Assembly: GCF_029714405.1 (NCBI RefSeq) | Contig: NZ_CP121650.1 | Location: 2,857,001-2,921,000, forward strand | Direction: 5' to 3' | DNA length: 64,000 bases | Origin: Bradyrhizobium sp. CB82 | Lineage (GTDB): Bacteria; Pseudomonadota; Alphaproteobacteria; Rhizobiales; Xanthobacteraceae | Part shown: piece by piece, positions 47,801 through 58,257 of the stretch | How the letters are laid out: each line of letters starts with the position of its first letter | Numbering within the stretch: the stretch's first letter is position 1 | The notes under the pieces: generated by a model | Told to the model about the DNA's origin: nothing | The model's input: the letters and a program-made list of their open reading frames with translations, nothing else | Database searches by the model: none | Position numbers and translations under genes: made by a program

Positions 47801-48906
47801 GAAGTCGCTCCGATCACGCCTTCGACCAGATAGTCCATCTTTTCGAGCTCCGGATCTTGCTGGCCGCGCGCGGTCGCGGCGGCGATCACCGTCTTGCCCT
47901 TGTTGTCGGTGATCGGCCCCTTGAAGATGACGTAGTTGCCGGCGGTGAGCTTTGCCTTGATGTCGTCGGCATGCTTGCGCGCTTCGGCGGACACCGCTTC
48001 GCCATAGGGCGACACCTTGACGATCTCTTCCTTGAGGCCGCCGCGATAGAAGTTCGGAATCTCCTGACCCGCGGCGATCATCTTGACGAATTTGGGGTAG
48101 AGCGCCTCCCAGTTCCACTCGGCGCCGGTGAGATAGGCCTTCGGGGCCAGCGCCGACTGGTTGCAGTGATAGCCGCACACCATGGCGCCGCGGCGGGCGG
48201 CGTTCTCGACCATGGTCTTCGGCCCGTCGACATGGCAGGTGAGCACGTCGACGCCCTGGTCGATGAGGCTGTTGGTGGCCTCGGCCTCCTTGACCGGCAT
48301 CGACCAGTCGCCGGTGAAGATCACCTGCGTCGTCGCCTTCGGATTGGCGAGCCGCGCGCCGAGCGTAAAGGCGTTGATGTTGCGCAGGACCTGCGGGATC
48401 GGTTTTGCAGCTACGAATCCGAGCTTGCCGCTCTTGCTGGTGTAGCCCGCGACGATGCCGGAGATGTACTGGGCTTCGTCGATATAGCCGAAATAGCTGC
48501 CGGCGTTCTTCGGATCCTTGTCGGTCCACAGGCCACCGCAGTGCTCGAAGCGCAGCTTCGGGTACTTGGTCGCAATCTTGATCATGTGCGGGTTGTAGTA
48601 ACCGAACGAGGTCGGGAAGAGCAGGGTGGCGCCATCGAGGTTGATCATGGACTCGATGGTCTTCTCGACCGCATCGGTCTCCGGCACCTTTTCTTCCTCG
48701 ACCACCTTCAGGCCCGGAATCTTCTTCAGTGCCGCCGCGCCCTGCGCATGTGCCTGGTTGTAGCCATAGTCGTCGCGCGAGCCGACATAGATGAAGCCGA
48801 TGGTCGTCTCGGCCGCGAAAGCCGGGCGGACACCGACTGCCGCTCCCAAGGAGAGCGCCGCGCCACCTCGCAACAAATGCCGTCGTGAAATCCTGCCAGA
48901 ATCCAT
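47797..48906 (-). CDS. BMP-family ABC substrate-binding protein with Tat signal (importer 2)
   Basis: 369 residues. A twin-arginine signal (ISRRHLLRGGAALSLGAAVG) instead of the Sec signal of importer 1 indicates export in folded form. The binding fold shows IGFIYVGSRDDYGYNQAHAQ, LLFPTSFGYYNPHMIKIATK, AAKPIPQVLRNINAFTLGAR and DVLTCHVDGPKTMVE. GGGAG precedes the ATG at 48906. First gene of the six-gene operon. The ligand is probably a purine or ureide, given the downstream hydrolase and deaminase. Confidence 0.9.
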   Translation of the reverse strand: MDSGRISRRHLLRGGAALSLGAAVGVRPAFAAETTIGFIYVGSRDDYGYNQAHAQGAAALKKIPGLKVVEEEKVPETDAVEKTIESMINLDGATLLFPTSFGYYNPHMIKIATKYPKLRFEHCGGLWTDKDPKNAGSYFGYIDEAQYISGIVAGYTSKSGKLGFVAAKPIPQVLRNINAFTLGARLANPKATTQVIFTGDWSMPVKEAEATNSLIDQGVDVLTCHVDGPKTMVENAARRGAMVCGYHCNQSALAPKAYLTGAEWNWEALYPKFVKMIAAGQEIPNFYRGGLKEEIVKVSPYGEAVSAEARKHADDIKAKLTAGNYVIFKGPITDNKGKTVIAAATARGQQDPELEKMDYLVEGVIGATS

Positions 48907-49294
48907 TGGATGCTCCCTTGGCGGATGGTCCGCCCTCTCTCTTGGCCACCGCCAGTCAGGGGCAGCCGGAATAGGATGTCGCAAGCTTCGTGCCAGAGGT
49001 TATCGCGCGAGCATCTGCATTTAAGTCATTGTGAAATAACTGATATTTTTTGAGTTCGAATTTAGGGCAGGCGGTGGACAGATTAATTTATAGGCAGTAT
49101 CTCTCGATTGTATGCAAGGTAGTTAAGCAGCATTAACCCGACTCTTAACGGCCGTTCGGTGTCCCAGATGGTCTGCCGGCCCGGCATTCATGCTAACCAG
49201 TCCGCGAGTCGGACCCGCGCGTGAAGCGTGCGCTGGCACCGAACTTGTGTATCGATGGTCATGTGGCCTCCCTTGAGCGTTTGCGGCCTGCAGG
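48907..49294. other. divergent promoter region between importer 2 and allantoate amidohydrolase
   Basis: 388 bases, AT-rich at 49015-49150, with no gene. It should contain the back-to-back promoters. No operator dyad stood out. Confidence 0.45.
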
Positions 49295-50572
49295 ATGGAA
49301 AGTTTGAGCGAGATGGCTTCTGGTATCGCCGTTCAAAATGGCTCGCTCGGCGAGGAGATCGTACGTCGTATCAACGAGCTTGGCGCCATCTCGGAGGACG
49401 CGGGCAAACTCACGCGGATCTATCTCAGCAAGGAATTGCGCGCCGCCGCCGACCTCATCCTCATCTGGATGCGCGAGGCGGGCATGCGTGCGCATCTCGA
49501 TGCGATCGGTAACGTCTGCGGCCGCTACGAGGGCGAGCGGCCGGGGCTGCCGTGCCTGATGCTGGGTTCGCACTACGACACCGTGCGCGATGCCGGCAAA
49601 TGGGACGGTCCGCTAGGTGTGATCACGGCGATTGCCTGCGTCGCCGAGCTGAACCGCTGCGGCAAACGCCTGCCGTTCGCGATCGAGGTCATCGGCTTTG
49701 CCGACGAGGAGGGCGTGCGCTTTGCATCCACGCTGCTCGGTAGCCGCGCGGTTGCCGGCGCGTTCGACGAGAGCGTGTTGAACACGCGCGACCGCGACGG
49801 CGTCTCGATGCGCGATGCGCTCGTGCAGTTCGGCCTCGATCCCGATCACATTGGAGCTGCCGCGCGGACGCGGCGGGAGCTGTTGGCCTATCTCGAACTG
49901 CACATCGAGCAGGGGCCGGTGCTGGAAGCGCAAAATCTCCCGATCGGGGTCGTTACCGCGATCGCCGGGGCGACACGTCTCGCTGCGCGGCTGACTGGCA
50001 TGGCCGGCCACGCCGGCACCGTGCCGATGGCGCTCCGCCGCGACGCGCTGACGGGTGCGGCCGAATGCATCGCCGCGATCGAGCAGTTCTGCCGCACCGA
50101 TGAGGGTGGGCTCGTCGGCACCGTCGGCTACATCCACGCAAAACCCGGCGCGACCAACGTCATTCCTGGCGAAGTGTCGTTTACCATCGACATGCGTGCG
50201 CCGACTGACATGCACCGCAAGCGCGCGGTCGCCGACGTCGTCCGCCAGATCGAGGCGATAGCCAGGCGCCGGCAGTTGTTGCTCCAGCTCGACGTCACCC
50301 ACGAGAACCGCACCGCGCCGTGCGCGCCTTGGCTGAGGGGCCAGATCGCGCAGGCGATCGCAGCGGAAGGTTTTGCCGTCTTCGAGCTCCCGAGCGGGGC
50401 CGGCCATGACGGCATGGCCATCATCGACATCGCCGATGTCGGCATGATCTTCGTCCGCTGCCGCGGCGGCGTCAGCCATCACCCTGACGAGCACGTCGAG
50501 CCCGCCGACGCCGACGCCGGCGCGCGCGTGCTGCTCAGAGTGATCGAGAATTTCCGGCCGCGGGAAGGCTAG
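49295..50572 (+). CDS. allantoate amidohydrolase (M20 family)
   Basis: 425 residues. Binuclear metal site signatures are LGSHYDTVRDAGKWDG (His93, Asp95, Asp104), GFADEEGVRF (Glu pair) and ELHIEQGPVLE, with the C-terminal GAGHDGM and GGVSHHPDE. These fit the allantoate amidohydrolase/N-carbamoyl-amino-acid hydrolase family. Purine context makes allantoate (to ureidoglycine, ammonia and CO2) the likely substrate, completing the PuuE product step. The start is ambiguous (49295 or ATG at 49313). Divergent from importer 2. Confidence 0.87.
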   Translation: MESLSEMASGIAVQNGSLGEEIVRRINELGAISEDAGKLTRIYLSKELRAAADLILIWMREAGMRAHLDAIGNVCGRYEGERPGLPCLMLGSHYDTVRDAGKWDGPLGVITAIACVAELNRCGKRLPFAIEVIGFADEEGVRFASTLLGSRAVAGAFDESVLNTRDRDGVSMRDALVQFGLDPDHIGAAARTRRELLAYLELHIEQGPVLEAQNLPIGVVTAIAGATRLAARLTGMAGHAGTVPMALRRDALTGAAECIAAIEQFCRTDEGGLVGTVGYIHAKPGATNVIPGEVSFTIDMRAPTDMHRKRAVADVVRQIEAIARRRQLLLQLDVTHENRTAPCAPWLRGQIAQAIAAEGFAVFELPSGAGHDGMAIIDIADVGMIFVRCRGGVSHHPDEHVEPADADAGARVLLRVIENFRPREG

Positions 50573-50592
50573 TCTAGACTAGGAGCCTTCCC
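50562..50592. terminator. bidirectional terminator hairpin
   Basis: GGGAAGGCT (50562-50570) pairs with AGCCTTCCC (50584-50592), overlapping the stop of the plus-strand amidohydrolase and lying between it and the convergent dctA stop. Confidence 0.65.
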
Positions 50593-50636
50593 TTCTCGCC
50601 TTACAACGAGAGTAAGTGCCGCGTGCGCGAGGCGGC

Positions 50637-51956
50637 TTAACCCGCCGTCACGTCCACGGTCTCGCCGCCGTCCAGCACCTGCGCCGCCTTGGCGCGGTCG
50701 AGATCGCCTTCCCAAGCGGCGACCACGACGGTGGCGACGCAATTGCCGATGAGGTTGCCAACGGCACGCGCCATGCCGATGAACCAGTCGACCGAGAGCA
50801 CCAGCACGAGACCGATCGCCGGAATGCTCGGCACCGCGTTGAGTGTCGCTGCAAGGATCACGATCGCCGAACCCGGCACGCCATGGGCGCCTTTTGAGGT
50901 GATCAGGGACACGCCAAGCACCAGCAGGAGATCGCCGAAGGACAGCGGCGTGTTGGTCGCCTGCGCGATGAACACGACGGCAAGCGTGAGATAGATCGAG
51001 AAGGCATCGAGGTTGAAGGAATAGCCGGTCGGGATCACGAGTCCAACCACGGAATCCTTGACGCCCATCCGCTCGAGCTTCTTCATGATCTGCGGCAGCA
51101 CCGCGTCGGAGGAGGCGGTCGCGAGCACGATGGTCAGCTCTTCGCGCAGGTAGGCGAGGAATTTGAGAATGTTGATTCCGGCCAGCGCCATCACTCCGCC
51201 GAGCACGCCAAGTACGAAGATGCCGACTGATACATAGAACAGCATCACCAGCGAGACGAGCTGCTTCAGCGAACCGACGCCATATTTGCCGACGGTGTAG
51301 GCGACCGCGCCGAGCACGCCGAGCGGGGCGACCCGCACGATCAGCCCCATGACGCGGAACAGCACGGTGGAGGCCGCATCGATGATGGTGGTGACGAGCT
51401 TGCCCTTCTCGCCGCCGACGAGCGCGAGGCCGACGCCGAACAGCACGGCGAAGAACAGCACCTGGAGCACGTCGTTGCGCGACAGCGCGTCGAACGAGGT
51501 CGACGGAATGACGTTGAGCAGGAATGCGCCGATACCCGCGCCCTGCAGCTTGTGGGCGTTGTCGGCGTAGGTGTTGAGCGCCTTGGCGTCGAGCGTCGAG
51601 GGATCGATGTTCATGCCATGGCCGGGGCCGAAGACGTAAGCGAGGATGAGGCCGACGACGAGCGCCACCGTCGTCATCGCCTCGAAATAGACCAGCGCCT
51701 TGACGCCGACCCGGCCGACCTTCTTGAGATCGCCGGCGCCGGCAATGCCGTGCACGACCACGCAGAACACGATCGGCGCCACGATCATCGAGATCAGTTT
51801 GAGGAAGGCGTCGCTCAGGATCTTGAGGCCGATGGCGAAGTCCGGGACGGTCATGCCAAGGATGATGCCGAGTACCAGCGCCGCCAGAACCTGGACGAAC
51901 AGCGAGGTGTAAAGCGGCTTCGGCTCGGCGGCCGGCGCCGCGGTGATGGTCGACAT
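50637..51956 (-). CDS. dctA: C4-dicarboxylate:cation symporter DctA
   Basis: 439 residues of the DAACS family. Signatures are FLKLISMIVAPIVFCVVVHG, ATASSDAVLPQIMKKLERMG (substrate hairpin), VIPTGYSFNLDAFSIYLTLA and SLITSKGAHGVPGSAIVILA. Takes up succinate, fumarate and malate with protons or sodium. In rhizobia dctA feeds bacteroids, but this may be one of several copies. No dctBD sensor pair is adjacent. GGGGAAG precedes the start at 51956, and the N-terminal extension of the frame to 52112 was rejected. Confidence 0.93.
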   Translation of the reverse strand: MSTITAAPAAEPKPLYTSLFVQVLAALVLGIILGMTVPDFAIGLKILSDAFLKLISMIVAPIVFCVVVHGIAGAGDLKKVGRVGVKALVYFEAMTTVALVVGLILAYVFGPGHGMNIDPSTLDAKALNTYADNAHKLQGAGIGAFLLNVIPSTSFDALSRNDVLQVLFFAVLFGVGLALVGGEKGKLVTTIIDAASTVLFRVMGLIVRVAPLGVLGAVAYTVGKYGVGSLKQLVSLVMLFYVSVGIFVLGVLGGVMALAGINILKFLAYLREELTIVLATASSDAVLPQIMKKLERMGVKDSVVGLVIPTGYSFNLDAFSIYLTLAVVFIAQATNTPLSFGDLLLVLGVSLITSKGAHGVPGSAIVILAATLNAVPSIPAIGLVLVLSVDWFIGMARAVGNLIGNCVATVVVAAWEGDLDRAKAAQVLDGGETVDVTAG

Positions 51957-52177
51957 GGTGAACTTCCCCGGTTTGACGCGTCTTGGACGCCAAAAAGTAG
52001 CAACATCCGTGCCAGATTGTCGCGGCTTTGACGGAAATGAAGCCATTCCTCTGCGTTTTTGGTCGCCGTGCCCAGGCTCGCCCCGGGCATCCACGTTCCC
52101 TTGTGCCGTCATTCCGGGGCGACGCGAAGCCTGCGCTGCCAGGGGCGCGTCCCCATCGGCTGGATATCCATCGGGAC

Positions 52178-52203
52178 GAGCCCGGCCCTGTGGGGCCGGG
52201 CTC
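52178..52203 (-). terminator. terminator-like hairpin after groEL
   Basis: A perfect 11-bp GC-rich stem (GAGCCCGGCCC at 52178-52188, complement at 52193-52203) with the loop TGTG, 10 bases past the groEL stop. No T-run, so its efficiency is uncertain. Confidence 0.65.
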
Positions 52204-52212
52204 GATCGGGCA

Positions 52213-53874
<1,662 letters not shown>

Positions 53875-53902
53875 TCAAGCGGCCTTCCGTGCTGCAAAGC
53901 GA

Positions 53903-53930
53903 CCTAGGGGCGGAATATTTTCCGTTCAAG
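53903..53930 (-). promoter_or_regulatory. sigma-32-like promoter of groEL
   Basis: On the minus strand CTTGAA (53930-53925) is followed after about 14 bases by CCCCTAGG (53910-53903), resembling the RpoH consensus. It lies about 70 bases upstream of the groEL start. No CIRCE element was seen, so control is probably by RpoH and not HrcA. Confidence 0.5.
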
Positions 53931-54222
53931 AGGAGGACAAATCTTTTTCGAATCTCAGCGCCAGCACGGCGCGCGCGCCGAGCAGCGCGACGCCCTTCGC
54001 CGCCCAGTCGCGCGACGAGCCCATGCCGTAGCGCTCGCCGGCCACGACAACGACCGGGCGCTGCAGCTTGTGCGAATGCACACGGCCGAGGAATTTGCGG
54101 TTGCCCGACAGCACGGCGACCGGCACCATTTGCTTTTCGGACACCGCACTGGCCATGCGTGGTGCAAGCGGCCCGGAGTTGCCGATGCAGGTCGTGCAGC
54201 CACAGCCGACGATACCGAAGCC
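53926..54222 (-). pseudogene. aconitate hydratase remnant
   Basis: One frame reads [20 protein letters not shown], which carries two Fe-S cysteines of aconitase A, then [20 protein letters not shown]. It jumps to the C-terminal segment [20 protein letters not shown] and [12 protein letters not shown] before ending. The usual intervening ~200 residues are missing, so this is an internally deleted C-terminal fragment. It abuts the AzgA remnant exactly at 54222, a recombination scar. Confidence 0.8.
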
Positions 54223-54573
54223 CGCTCGATCGCATCTTCGGCCTCACCCAGCGCGGAACCAGCGTTGGTCGCGACGTCATGGCCGGTGCGACTAACTTCG
54301 CGGCGATGGCCGATATCATCGCGGTGAACCCGGCGATCAAGTCCAACGCCGGGATGGATCGCGCCGATCTCGTCAGCGCCACGGCACTCGCCGCAATCTT
54401 CGGCTCGATAATGATGGGCCTTTGGCCAACCTGCCGCTCGCCGTTGCGCCGGCGATGGGCTCGAACGTCATCTTGAGGTGACCATGGGGCGCCGCACGCA
54501 GGTTCCGGCGATGCTGTGGGGGCTGGGCGTCGTGTTCATCTCCTACGCGATCGTGATCCCGCAGATATTCTGA
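54222..54573 (+). pseudogene. NCS2/AzgA purine permease remnant
   Basis: The frame reads [40 protein letters not shown] and LAAIFGSIMMGL, matching the N-terminus of AzgA-type adenine/guanine/hypoxanthine permeases. A one-base shift near 54420 continues LANLPLAVAPAMGSNVI. The final 29 codons from the ATG at 54484 (RRTQVPAMLWGLGVVFISY and so on) look like the C-terminal end. Most of the middle is gone. A lost purine importer next to a purine catabolic island. Confidence 0.7.
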
Positions 54574-54581
54574 AGGCGGGG

Positions 54582-54803
54582 CTACGCCGCCAGATCCAGC
54601 AGCCGGCACGATCCGCGCACCAGCACCTTACGGCCGGATGATGTCATGGCGGGCACGCCGTCCTTGATCGCAACGAGGCCGAGTTTGACGAGGTCTGCGA
54701 TCGCATGCTCCTTCGAAAAACGATGCTGCGAGGCCGGACAGCGCAATGCTTTCAAGATTTCCCACTGGTCGGGCGAAAGATCGAAGTCGAAATCGTCGTT
54801 CAT
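54582..54803 (-). CDS. small conserved-looking acidic protein
   Basis: 73 residues, MNDDFDFDLSPDQWEILKAL at the start, with a winged-helix-like pattern (LSPDQWEILKAL ... AIADLVKLGLVAIKDG ... MTSSGRKVLVRG). It may be a small DNA-binding or adaptor protein. GAGGCAAC precedes the start. Composition is typical of the host. Family not recognised. Confidence 0.6.
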   Translation of the reverse strand: MNDDFDFDLSPDQWEILKALRCPASQHRFSKEHAIADLVKLGLVAIKDGVPAMTSSGRKVLVRGSCRLLDLAA

Positions 54804-55151
54804 GTTGCCTCGAATATCTGGGCCGTTCGTGCACCGATTAGCGGTGCAGCATGAAAACCATGCGACGACATTGAGTCGGGAATTCGATTGACTGTTTAGA
54901 ACATCTCTTCACGAATGCCTGAGATCATCGCGCCGCAATAGTTAAGATCGCGCGCATGCGGATATCGTCCAGATACTCGATCACTTCTCTATGATCTGGA
55001 GTTGATGGTGCGTTGCGAATTGCCGCAGTGCACGGGAAGGAGGCCTGCCCCATTCTGCGCTGCGATGGGCACAGGAACATGAGACAAGCCGTTCTAGACT
55101 CTGCTACGTTGACAAGCGCGGAATAAGCTTCACGCTGCAGGAGTGGAGTGC
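54804..55151. other. intergenic region without a gene
   Basis: 348 bases of mixed composition between two small divergent genes. It probably holds their promoters. Nothing else was recognised. Confidence 0.4.
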
Positions 55152-55340
55152 ATGAATAGGCTGGTGGAAATTCGCAGTCAGGAATCCTTTTGCCGGGAAC
55201 GTGCGGCGCTGGATTCCGATCGCAGGGTTTTCTGGCTCGCGCAGGCGGAAGAGTGGGAGCGGCGGGCCCTCGACGAGATCGCCTACCATTTTCGCGAGTG
55301 CAATCTGGCTCATAGCGATCTGCGCCCAGCCGCCAGCTAG
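55152..55340 (+). CDS. small charged protein of unknown function
   Basis: 62 residues from the ATG at 55152 (MNRLVEIRSQESFCRERAAL...), Arg/Glu-rich and helical, with WLAQAEEWERRALDEIAYHF. GGAGTGGAG precedes it. Similar short helical ORFs are common in Bradyrhizobium. Function unknown. Convergent with the VWA gene, 15 bases away. Confidence 0.6.
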   Translation: MNRLVEIRSQESFCRERAALDSDRRVFWLAQAEEWERRALDEIAYHFRECNLAHSDLRPAAS

Positions 55341-55355
55341 TCGACTTTCAGCGGT

Positions 55356-56741
55356 TTACTGATAGCTCGCCACGATATCTGACACGGCGCGTTCGAGCTG
55401 TTGCGCGGTGGCGCATTGTCGCGCCACGCTGCAAAATGTCGCGTAACGCGGCATCTCGGAGTCGCCAAAGCCCCAGACCATGCGGCCCTCGGGATTGAGC
55501 CAGACCAGTCGCTTCGATCGCTCGGAAATGCGCCGCAAGATGTCGGCGCGCGGATCGAGATTGTTGCTGCGGGCGTCGCCCAGCACGATCACAGTGGTTT
55601 GCGGCGTCAGCGTGCTCATGAACTCATGTTCGAAGTCGTCGAGGGAAGAGCCGTAGTCGGATGAGCCGAAGCCGACCTTGGACATGATCTCGGCCATCGC
55701 AGCTTCGGGCGAGTTCGATTCCAGGATGTCGCTGACCTCGATCAGATGCGAGGAGAACGCGAAGGAGCGGACGTCGTCGACCACCTCGTGCAGCGAGTGG
55801 ATCAGGAGCAGGAAGAAGTCGGAGACGCGAGCGACGGAACCCGAGACGTCGCACAGCGCCACGATCTTCGGCCGGTCGCGGTGCTTGCGCTTCCAGGCGG
55901 TAAGGAACGGAACGCCGCCCCAGGCGGCGTTGCGGCGCAGCGTTCGACGGACGTCGAGATGGCCGCGGCGCTGGCGCTTGCGCGGCTTGCAATAGCGCTC
56001 GCGCAGGCGCCGCGCGATCTTGCGGATCAGCGCGCGCATCTCCTCGACCTGGCGCGGCTCAATCCGGGCAAGGGGCGCGTTGCGCAAGATCTCGTTGCGC
56101 AGGTTTTCGGCCTCCTCGCGCGCATAGAGCGCGAGCCCCTGCGAGACTGTGTCGCGGACGGCTTCGCGCAAACCCTCGAGTGCCGTGCGCAGACGCTCGG
56201 CGAGCGAGGGGTTGGCCGCGGTCAGTTCGTCGAGATCGTCGCGCAGGCGCTGAATGCCCATCGCGTCGAGGATGCGGCTGGAAAAGATCCCGCGCTGGGT
56301 GGAGTAGCGGATGTCGGACAGCGACGCGGCGCTGGCGGCGCTGGCGATCGCTGCGGCGATCGCGTTGCGGTCCTGCGAGAGCAGCATCTGAGCTAGCGGC
56401 CCCAGGCCGTCGGTGGGCGGACCGCCGCCCGCGTCATTCGTCGTGCCGGGAGAGGGCGGCTGTCTGCCCGCCGGAGGCGTATCGTTGTCGTTGGTCTTGG
56501 GCCGCTCCTGGCGCGGCTCCGGTTGTCTAAAGAAAAGATCAAAGCAGTCGCCGAGAGCGAGCTTCTCGTCCTGCGACTTCGCCAGCGTCAGCAGCAGCGC
56601 ATCGCGCAAGATGCCGCGGTCGGAAAAACCGACCTGCGCGACCGCGCGCATCGCGTCGATGCTTTCGGCGGGCGAAACGTGGACGCCGGCGCCGCGTGCC
56701 GCACGAAAGAAGCGATGGAGGTTCTCCCGCATCGGTGTCAA
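55356..56741 (-). CDS. CoxE-type von Willebrand factor A protein
   Basis: 461 residues: an N-terminal helical region (DLFFRQPEP), a low-complexity Pro/Gly linker, and a C-terminal VWA domain with the MIDAS motif DVSGS (298-302). It pairs with the upstream MoxR-type ATPase, and the two genes overlap by four bases (ATGA). In carbon-monoxide dehydrogenase clusters such pairs (CoxD/CoxE) help assemble the active-site metal cluster, but no cox structural genes are nearby, so the client here is unknown. Confidence 0.88.
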   Translation of the reverse strand: MTPMRENLHRFFRAARGAGVHVSPAESIDAMRAVAQVGFSDRGILRDALLLTLAKSQDEKLALGDCFDLFFRQPEPRQERPKTNDNDTPPAGRQPPSPGTTNDAGGGPPTDGLGPLAQMLLSQDRNAIAAAIASAASAASLSDIRYSTQRGIFSSRILDAMGIQRLRDDLDELTAANPSLAERLRTALEGLREAVRDTVSQGLALYAREEAENLRNEILRNAPLARIEPRQVEEMRALIRKIARRLRERYCKPRKRQRRGHLDVRRTLRRNAAWGGVPFLTAWKRKHRDRPKIVALCDVSGSVARVSDFFLLLIHSLHEVVDDVRSFAFSSHLIEVSDILESNSPEAAMAEIMSKVGFGSSDYGSSLDDFEHEFMSTLTPQTTVIVLGDARSNNLDPRADILRRISERSKRLVWLNPEGRMVWGFGDSEMPRYATFCSVARQCATAQQLERAVSDIVASYQ

Positions 56742-57685
56742 CCGAAGACGTTGGACCGCGCCGCCTTGGCAATGAACGTCGTGACGTGGGGCGCCGCCGC
56801 CTCGATGTCGGCCTCGTATTTCAGGAGCACGTTGAGCGTGTCCTTGACGATATCGGTGTCGAGCTCGCCAGACTGCAACAGCACCAGCGCGCGTGCCCAG
56901 TCGATGGTCTCGCTGACCGAGGGCAGTTTTTTCAGGTCCAGCGTGCGAATCTCATGGATGAAGCCGACCATCTGCCGGCGCAGCGTCTGCGAGATGCCGG
57001 GCACGCGGCTCTCGACGATGCGCTCCTCCAGCCGTTGCTCGGGGAAGCCGATGTGCAGATGCAGGCAGCGCCGCTTCAAGGCGTCGCCGAGATCCCGCTC
57101 GCTGTTGGAGGTGAGGATCACCGTCGGCGGGGTGATCGCCGAGACGGTGCCGAGCTCGGGAATGGTGACCTGGAAATCAGACAGGATTTCCAGCAGCAGC
57201 GATTCAAACTCTGCGTCCGACTTGTCGATTTCGTCGATCAGCAGCACGCAGCCGCCGGGCTGCTCGAGTGCCTGTAGCAGCGGGCGCGGTTCGACGAACT
57301 CCTTGGAGAAGAAGACGTCGCCGAAATCATGCAACTGGTCGAGCGCGGCGTGCAGCGTCTGCGCGCCGCCGAGCACTTCGCCGAGCTTGTCCTTGAGGAT
57401 TTGCGTGTAGAGAAGCTGCTTGGCGTACTTCCACTCGTAGAGCGCCTTGGCCTCGTCGAGGCCCTCGTAGCATTGCAGGCGGATCATCTTCATGCCGCGC
57501 CAGGCGGCGATCGCCTTGGCAAGCTCGGTCTTGCCGACGCCGGCGGGCCCCTCGACCAGGATCGGCTTCTCGATCTGTTGCGACAAATAGACTGCGGTCG
57601 CGATCTGCCGGCTCGCGATATAGCCTTGCGCGGCGAGGCCGCTCTCCACTGCCTCGATCGAGGTCGAGGCCTTCTGATCAGCCAC
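56738..57685 (-). CDS. MoxR-type AAA+ ATPase (CoxD-like)
   Basis: 315 residues from a GTG at 57685, which has GGGAG upstream. The frame also opens at 57748. Walker A GPAGVGKT (46-53), Walker B CVLLIDEIDK, sensor I TSNSERDL. A chaperone-like ATPase that works with the VWA partner translated next. Segments EWKYAKQLLYTQ and VFFSKEFVEPRPLL are typical of the CoxD subgroup. Client unknown. Confidence 0.88.
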   Translation of the reverse strand: MADQKASTSIEAVESGLAAQGYIASRQIATAVYLSQQIEKPILVEGPAGVGKTELAKAIAAWRGMKMIRLQCYEGLDEAKALYEWKYAKQLLYTQILKDKLGEVLGGAQTLHAALDQLHDFGDVFFSKEFVEPRPLLQALEQPGGCVLLIDEIDKSDAEFESLLLEILSDFQVTIPELGTVSAITPPTVILTSNSERDLGDALKRRCLHLHIGFPEQRLEERIVESRVPGISQTLRRQMVGFIHEIRTLDLKKLPSVSETIDWARALVLLQSGELDTDIVKDTLNVLLKYEADIEAAAPHVTTFIAKAARSNVFG

Positions 57686-57831
57686 GAATGGGCGCTCCCG
57701 GTGGTCCTGCTTGAGGCTTGTTCTGCCCCCCTTCCGGACAAAGGACAAGCCTCGATTATCGGGGAACGCATTGCGCTGATGGCATTTTTCCGCTCAGCGC
57801 AAATATGCGAGCGCAGGCTCGGCGGTCTCGA

Positions 57832-58032
57832 TCAGTGACGCAGCAACTCAGGTTTGCGGATGGTCTGCCGCACCTCGCCGCCGCAATCGGCGCATTCGTA
57901 GACGAAGTCGATTCTGGCAAGGCTCCAATGCGGCTCGACCTCGCGCACATACATGGGCAGGAACCCCATGCAGCTAGGGCAAATCACAGGCGCGATCTCG
58001 ATGCCCTGATGATGCTGTACATAGGCTGGCAT
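57832..58032 (-). CDS. small zinc-ribbon-like protein
   Basis: 66 residues with two CxxC pairs (CPSC and CADC, about 30 residues apart), the pattern of a zinc ribbon, and ICPSCMGFLPMYVREVEPHW. GGAGAG lies upstream of the ATG at 58032. Function unknown. It precedes the MoxR gene on the same strand by about 150 bases. Confidence 0.68.
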   Translation of the reverse strand: MPAYVQHHQGIEIAPVICPSCMGFLPMYVREVEPHWSLARIDFVYECADCGGEVRQTIRKPELLRH

Positions 58033-58257
58033 CTCGGCTCTCCTTCGCAAGCGACCACCAAACCCCGCGCAGAATCTACCGCCGGTGGCGTGAGCGCCGT
58101 CATCAACTCTTTCGAACAGAGGCGGAACGGCGGGCGTTTGTCGTTCGCTGTGACATTCTTGTAACGTCTCTGTACTGTAACGGGCGGACTAAATGCCTAT
58201 TTCACAGCCCAGCCCGCTTCTTCGACGAACACTCCAACAATAAGGGAGCAAACACCC

